The notes under the pieces: generated by a model
What the model was told of the DNA's origin: nothing
The model's database searches: none
The model's input: the letters and a program-made list of their open reading frames with translations, nothing else
In this document: one piece after another, positions 7,337 to 11,159 of the stretch
Layout of the letters: each line of letters begins with the position of its first letter
How positions within the stretch are numbered: the stretch's first letter is position 1
Made by a program: the position numbers and the translations under genes
NCBI GenBank assembly: GCA_013375355.1
Contig: JABXJV010000093.1
Location: forward strand, 1-11,159
Origin: Candidatus Helarchaeota archaeon
GTDB lineage: Archaea; Asgardarchaeota; Lokiarchaeia; Helarchaeales; JABXJV01
Length of the DNA: 11,159 nucleotides
Direction: 5' to 3'

Positions 7337-8560
7337 TTATAATACAAGTTTAATTTGAGTTTTGGTGATTTCAAAAACTGAATTTTCTATTTTAGTTTTA
7401 TAATCTCCAAGTTTATTCAATGCTCTATTATAATCCTCAATATTTTTATCTAATTTTAATTTAATTTCCTCATTTTCTCTCAATAATAAATCATTTTTAT
7501 GTTGTAATTCTTTCAAATCCTCCAATTTTCTTTTATAATCTGGATTTGTGAGAAGAGATTGTTTTTTACCATTTAATTGAGTAAATTGAGATTTTAGGGG
7601 GTTTAAATCTCTATTTTCAACTTCTCTAATTTTATTCTTAATTTTTTTCTCAGAACTTGATTTTAATTTCAGTTTATTTGAATTAATTGAATCTTTTAAA
7701 TCTAGCAATATTGATTTTAAATGGGAAAACTCATTATTTTCTGATAAAAAGCTCTTAATTGGATCGTTAATATATGAAGATATATATGAAACAGAATCAG
7801 GTCTTGGATTAAAACCACCGTCATCTATTAATTTTGAAAATTTTTTTAAGGGTTTTCGAATTGGTCCTATTAAATTCCTAATTTTTTCTATACTTTTTTC
7901 TAAATCCTTATCAATAAAATTTAACTCGCTCATATTTTCATCTTTTTCTAGGGATTCAATTTGTTTTTTTATTTCATTTAATTCGGATTCATTTCCTTTT
8001 AATTCATTTTTAATTTCTGATTCATTGGCTTTGATTGATTTAGCGTTTTCTATTAAGTCATTTAATCTTTCAATTAATTCCTCAATTTTTTCTATATTCA
8101 TAGCTTGACGATATTTCTTTTCAATGAAAGTATTTAATTTTCTAAAGAGATTCTGAATGTCTCTTAATAGATAATTAATATTACGGATAATCTGTAAGTA
8201 AGACTTGTCCCTTCCTAATTTCGAAACCCATCTATTAGCATATTGGGCAATTGTTTTTAATAGGTTTGCTAACTTGTCTTTAAAATTTTCAACCTTTTCG
8301 TAATTTATTTTATCTGGGAATTCAAAATCATCCAGACTTTTTACTAATTTTTCAGAAAAACGTTTTGCAGATTTAATTATTAATTCATCTGAACTTGTTG
8401 GAGGTTGTTCTTCAAGAGTATGGCATGCAACTCTAAGTTCATCAAATATTGATTCACATTTAGAGATTTTTTTTTGTGCTTCTTTTTTCAGTGGTTCAAT
8501 TTTTTTTCTTGTCTTGTTTTCAAACCATTCAGACAAATCTTCAAGATTTATTTCTTTCAT
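7337..8560 (-). CDS. long coiled-coil protein, middle gene of cluster
   Basis: A 407-residue protein made almost wholly of charged helices rich in Lys, Glu, Asn, Leu and Ile, with no signal peptide or membrane segment. Probable coiled-coil stretches are at about 10-50, 85-110, 120-210, 280-335 and 340-395, with heptad-like Leu/Ile spacing. A break near 230-275 (IGPIRKPLKKF, then a Gly/Pro-containing loop and YINDPIKSFLSE) may be a small folded domain or hinge and looks like the most informative part for homology searches. It has no Walker A or B motif, so it is not an SMC or Rad50 ATPase. It starts with ATG at 8560, 55 bases after the stop of the upstream gene and 13 bases before the next gene. 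A structural, tethering or scaffolding role is inferred only from the architecture. Confidence 0.78.
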   Translation of the reverse strand: MKEINLEDLSEWFENKTRKKIEPLKKEAQKKISKCESIFDELRVACHTLEEQPPTSSDELIIKSAKRFSEKLVKSLDDFEFPDKINYEKVENFKDKLANLLKTIAQYANRWVSKLGRDKSYLQIIRNINYLLRDIQNLFRKLNTFIEKKYRQAMNIEKIEELIERLNDLIENAKSIKANESEIKNELKGNESELNEIKKQIESLEKDENMSELNFIDKDLEKSIEKIRNLIGPIRKPLKKFSKLIDDGGFNPRPDSVSYISSYINDPIKSFLSENNEFSHLKSILLDLKDSINSNKLKLKSSSEKKIKNKIREVENRDLNPLKSQFTQLNGKKQSLLTNPDYKRKLEDLKELQHKNDLLLRENEEIKLKLDKNIEDYNRALNKLGDYKTKIENSVFEITKTQIKLVL

Positions 8561-8615
8561 GAAATATGCCTTTAAAAATGATTAATTAAAAATGCATAAA
8601 ACCGTAATATGAGGT

Positions 8616-9563
8616 TTAAAGGGGAATGTAGCGACTTTTTCCTCTAGAAGTTTTTGAAGTGGAAGATGCTGTAGCTGACGTTGGACTGACAATTCCTCCA
8701 CTTTCCAAAGCTTCTTCTAATTCCCGAATTTTTTCTTTCTGTTCTTGTATTTTTACATCTCTTTCTTTTAAATCTGCTTGTAAAGAACGTAATTTATTTT
8801 CCATCAAAGGAGATCGTTCGATTTGGGCTTCAAGTTTTTGACTTTTATTTAATAAATCTTTGTTTATTCTTTTCTCCTCAGTTAATTTGTTTTGTAAATC
8901 TTGAATCATTGTTGTATAATCGGATACAGAAGGTCCAAATGTATCACCAGCGGATTTTTCTTGTTCTGAAAGCATTTTTTGTAACATCTTAATCATTCCA
9001 TCCTTTTCTTCAATAACATCCCTCAATTGTTGTAATTGTTTTTCAGCTTCAGAAATTTCTTCTTCTGCATATCCCGCCTCATCTAATAAATCCTCCACGC
9101 TCATCGCATGTTGTATCCGATCTTTACAAATATCATCAAAAATCTTGGGTAATACTTCTTTGAAAGCGTCTCCTATGGCGGTCAAGACATCTCCCATTCT
9201 GGCTGTTCTTGTATCAAATCTTTTTTTTTCTCCGCTTAAAGTTTTTAAAACTTCCTTGGCTGCAGTAGGGAGAATCGCCGAATATTTATGAGGATTTTCT
9301 TCTAAATCTAAAATTAAGGTTAGAGTAAAGTTTGGGGAAATTATATATCTAGCAGTTTTCATCCCTGAAAAAAAGCTGGCAATCTTAAAATTAGGCAAAT
9401 TTAAAGTTAGAAAATTTGGGTCTAACTTACGCAATCTATGTAATGACCCTATTCTCATTACCGTTTCATCGTCTAATAAACGTCTAATGTTCTTAGGTTC
9501 ACCGTCAATGAAAAAAAAGCCTTCCTTATTAGTCCAACCAAACAAAGCCAAACCTTTGGGCAA
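8616..9563 (-). CDS. N-terminal alpha/beta (possibly longin-like) domain plus C-terminal coiled coil
   Basis: A 315-residue protein, first gene of the minus-strand cluster. Residues 1-109 look like a compact alpha/beta domain: strands GLALFGW (4-10) and GFFFIDG (15-21), helix about 30-45, strands FLTLNL (51-56), FKIASFF (59-65) and FTLTLILDL (79-87), then a helix (96-109). This order, beta-beta-alpha-beta-beta-beta-alpha, matches longin/roadblock-type folds, which are abundant in Asgard archaea; it is a judgement by eye. Residues 110-160 are helical. Two coiled-coil blocks follow (about 165-205 and 215-288, for example KRINKDLLNKSQKLEAQIER). The tail (289-315) is Ser/Thr-rich, disordered and basic, ending in RYIPL. 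The start is TTG at 9563 with AGGAGT (9576-9571) 7 nt upstream. Base composition is less extreme than that of the two following genes. It may be a trafficking or GTPase-associated adaptor, but no partner is shown. Confidence 0.78.
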   Translation of the reverse strand: MPKGLALFGWTNKEGFFFIDGEPKNIRRLLDDETVMRIGSLHRLRKLDPNFLTLNLPNFKIASFFSGMKTARYIISPNFTLTLILDLEENPHKYSAILPTAAKEVLKTLSGEKKRFDTRTARMGDVLTAIGDAFKEVLPKIFDDICKDRIQHAMSVEDLLDEAGYAEEEISEAEKQLQQLRDVIEEKDGMIKMLQKMLSEQEKSAGDTFGPSVSDYTTMIQDLQNKLTEEKRINKDLLNKSQKLEAQIERSPLMENKLRSLQADLKERDVKIQEQKEKIRELEEALESGGIVSPTSATASSTSKTSRGKSRYIPL

Positions 9564-9635
9564 TTTGAATACTCCTTTTCATGTAATATAATTTAATGCT
9601 TTTCAATTTCCAAATTTTTCATTTATTAACCAATT

Positions 9636-9645
9636 CTATATAATT
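9636..9645 (-). promoter_or_regulatory. candidate TATA box for the coiled-coil cluster
   Basis: CTATATAATT on the plus strand reads AATTATATAG on the minus strand. It lies about 75 bases before the TTG at 9563, giving a leader of about 50 nt, as for other genes here. It sits in the 204-bp divergent gap and could serve either direction. Confidence 0.3.
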
Positions 9646-9704
9646 TTTGGTCTAAATAAAAGGATAAAATTAACTATAAGAGACAAAAATGTTATGGTAA
9701 ATAA

Positions 9705-9731
9705 AATTTATCATATTTAAGAAGATAAATT
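9705..9731 (+). promoter_or_regulatory. inverted repeat around a TATA-like element before the orphan gene
   Basis: Arms AATTTATC (9705-9712) and GATAAATT (9724-9731) are exact inverse complements, separated by 11 bases that contain ATATTTAA (9713-9720). That core lies about 50 bases before the ATG at 9768, a good place for an archaeal TATA box. A dimeric repressor binding the arms would block TBP/TFB, so this is a candidate operator. In such AT-rich sequence an 8-base inverted repeat can arise by chance. Confidence 0.3.
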
Positions 9732-9767
9732 CAAAGAAAATGAATTCTAGTTCTAGGAGTTTCTCAT

Positions 9768-10931
9768 ATGTCAAAATATACTTATGGCGATGTTCCCGAA
9801 GATATTTCTATTAAACCATATTTACCCTTAATTCATAATATGTGGGAACTTTTTAATGAGTTTGGTTTTGAACGGTTTTCAAAATTTTCGAAAGATAGTC
9901 AAGATACATGCTATGATTTTTTTGAAACCAGATTTAATGAATCAATTAGAACCTCAAAAAGTGTTATTTCTCAAGAAATCACTAATCCCGAGAAAATCCT
10001 ATCATATACTATAATATTACCTAATGTTTCAATTCGAGCAGATTTACTTCAAGGTACTCAAAAATTATTTAGTGGTGATTCCGCAGATGTTACATATATT
10101 ATTTTAAAACATGATACAAAAGAAGTTTTTGGACTGCTTAATGGGCATTTGGAGGATGGACTTCCAGTAGATTGGTGGTTCGTCCATCAAGATGATGAAT
10201 TATTAGATAGGAGGCACATGAAATTGGGATATAAAATAAGAGAGATTCCCAAAAAAATTAAAGAGATTAAAAAATCTAGTTTGCGCTTAATCGACATTTT
10301 AAAAGATATTCGAAATGAAAGAACTCCGCAATGGGCTTTAGCTGATTACTATTGCGTTAACGCCTATGAAACTTTCGCACTTAATTTACTATTTGAGCCT
10401 TCAAATTATGAGTCAGTTGCTATGGGTTGGGATGGTTGGGGAGCAAAAGAAATTTATAAACTTCCTGATTATATATTTGCCCTAGCTCCTTGGCCATCAA
10501 TGTTAAATGCTTTCATGCATATGGGGCGTTCAGATTTTACAGGTAAAGTCGCAGGACTTACAACAGAGCACATGATGTATTTACAACCATTTGAAGAAAA
10601 GAATCGAGAAATGTATAAAGAAATTCATACAGAGATCTGGGATTGGTTTATGGATCGAGTCGCAAATAGAGGAATACCTTACCCGATTCAAACTTTAAAT
10701 GTTGAATATCCAAATTTGAAAAATAAATCCGAACCTGAAAATCGATTTCAACAAAGATATCCAAAAGGAAAATGGATAAATCCCATTGAAGAGCTTGATT
10801 TGTCTCTTGATGAACTATTTGAAGGCGTCTTTCTAAATATAAATCATCAAACAGAGACAAGTGAAAGGTTAGAGACATCAAATATTATTTCTACTGGAAT
10901 TGGCAGAAATACTAAGTTTAGAGATGAATAA
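9768..10931 (+). CDS. tryptophan-rich soluble protein of unknown function
   Basis: A 387-residue protein I do not recognise. It has no signal peptide and no membrane helix, and is rich in aromatic residues, with many Trp, Tyr and Phe, which suggests a well-folded globular domain. Notable blocks are VDWWFVHQDDELLDRRH (134-150), a basic helix (about 155-170), TPQWALADYYCVNAYETF (186-203), MGWDGWG (219-225), YIFALAPWPSMLNAFMHMG (235-253) and EIWDWFMDRVANRGIPYP (289-306). The last 40 residues or so are polar and probably disordered. The conserved-looking Trp/Asp/His groups could form a catalytic or ligand site, but I cannot name one. ATG at 9768 has AGGAGT at 9755-9760, 7 nt upstream. The gene stands alone on the plus strand, divergent from the coiled-coil cluster and 186 bases before the next start. 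Its codon use and composition resemble the neighbours, so there is no sign of recent transfer. Confidence 0.8.
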   Translation: MSKYTYGDVPEDISIKPYLPLIHNMWELFNEFGFERFSKFSKDSQDTCYDFFETRFNESIRTSKSVISQEITNPEKILSYTIILPNVSIRADLLQGTQKLFSGDSADVTYIILKHDTKEVFGLLNGHLEDGLPVDWWFVHQDDELLDRRHMKLGYKIREIPKKIKEIKKSSLRLIDILKDIRNERTPQWALADYYCVNAYETFALNLLFEPSNYESVAMGWDGWGAKEIYKLPDYIFALAPWPSMLNAFMHMGRSDFTGKVAGLTTEHMMYLQPFEEKNREMYKEIHTEIWDWFMDRVANRGIPYPIQTLNVEYPNLKNKSEPENRFQQRYPKGKWINPIEELDLSLDELFEGVFLNINHQTETSERLETSNIISTGIGRNTKFRDE

Positions 10932-11117
10932 AACTAAGAAATTAAATTTATTTCACATTTAAATTGAATCAATTAAGATAAACATTGATATCTTTTATTG
11001 AATTAAAAATACCAAATCTTATTTATTTCATTTAGAATTAAATTATTTTTATTAATAACATTTTAAAACATTAAAAGTAAAACTACTATAGTTTAAATTA
11101 CTGGAGAATTCTAATAG

Positions 11118-11159
11118 ATGAGAAGAAAGTCGCTTGCGATTTTTGTCGTTTGCTTAGTT
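11118..11159 (+). CDS. 5' end of a gene with a signal-peptide-like N-terminus (cut by window edge)
   Basis: An ATG at 11118 opens a frame that continues to the end of the window, giving MRRKSLAIFVVCLV: a basic start (RRK) followed by a hydrophobic stretch, as in a signal peptide or membrane anchor. GGAG at 11103-11106 lies 11 nt upstream, slightly far but acceptable. Local composition also becomes richer in G and C here than in the preceding gap, as expected for coding sequence. Only 14 codons are visible, so the product is unknown. It probably encodes an exported or membrane protein. Confidence 0.55.
   Translation, partial: MRRKSLAIFVVCLV

Noticed and set aside
7337..8560. Possible SMC/Rad50 relative
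   Set aside because: No Walker A, Walker B or signature motif; only the coiled-coil composition is similar.
8659..8841. 60-codon plus-strand open frame
   Set aside because: Antisense to the coiled-coil region of the 315-residue gene, without its own ribosome site.
10648..10881. 77-codon minus-strand open frame
   Set aside because: Antisense to the C-terminal part of the Trp-rich gene; no signal for a separate start.
10932..11117. Possible RNA gene in the gap before the last start
   Set aside because: Uniformly A/T-rich with no tRNA-like arms or G/C-rich stem; looks like an ordinary promoter gap.

Overview
The window looks like a piece of an archaeal chromosome. It is strongly AT-rich. It carries a deoxyhypusine synthase (an archaeal and eukaryotic enzyme), an AMMECR1-domain protein, a single-chain ChlI/ChlD-type chelatase ATPase, TATA-like elements upstream of genes, and Shine-Dalgarno sites of the GGAG/GAGGT/GGTGAT type. 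The low GC, the long coiled-coil proteins, one possible longin-like domain and the many TTG starts would fit an Asgard (Lokiarchaeia-like) archaeon. That placement is an inference from style, because no marker gene here proves it. I see no tRNA, rRNA, CRISPR array, insertion sequence or phage gene.

Layout, left to right. Bases 1-495 (minus) are the 5' part of an AMMECR1-domain gene that starts at TTG and runs off the left edge. A divergent promoter gap leads to a PfkB-family sugar or nucleoside kinase (655-1656, plus). Convergent to it is a two-gene minus operon: an anchored, probably glycosylated surface protein (2719-2180), then a four-helix membrane protein (2178-1669). Deoxyhypusine synthase (2917-3882, plus) follows and meets tail-to-tail, one base apart, a 751-residue MgChl/CobS-like AAA+ ATPase fused to a VWA domain (6139-3884, minus).

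Bases 6140-6663 hold a 59-codon cysteine-rich, probably zinc-binding protein (6440-6619, plus). Next is a three-gene minus cluster (9563-8616, 8560-7337, 7323-6664): an N-terminal alpha/beta domain of possible longin type with a coiled coil, a 407-residue coiled-coil protein, and a 219-residue helical protein. Then come a tryptophan-rich orphan (9768-10931, plus) and the first 14 codons of a gene with a signal-peptide-like N-terminus (11118 onward).

The recognisable genes are housekeeping (eIF5A hypusination, a PfkB kinase, a chelatase-type motor, AMMECR1) and do not form one pathway. The unexplained material is the surface/membrane pair, the coiled-coil cluster, the small cysteine protein and the Trp-rich orphan. 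The coiled-coil cluster is the best candidate for an undescribed system, but the sequence alone does not show what it does.
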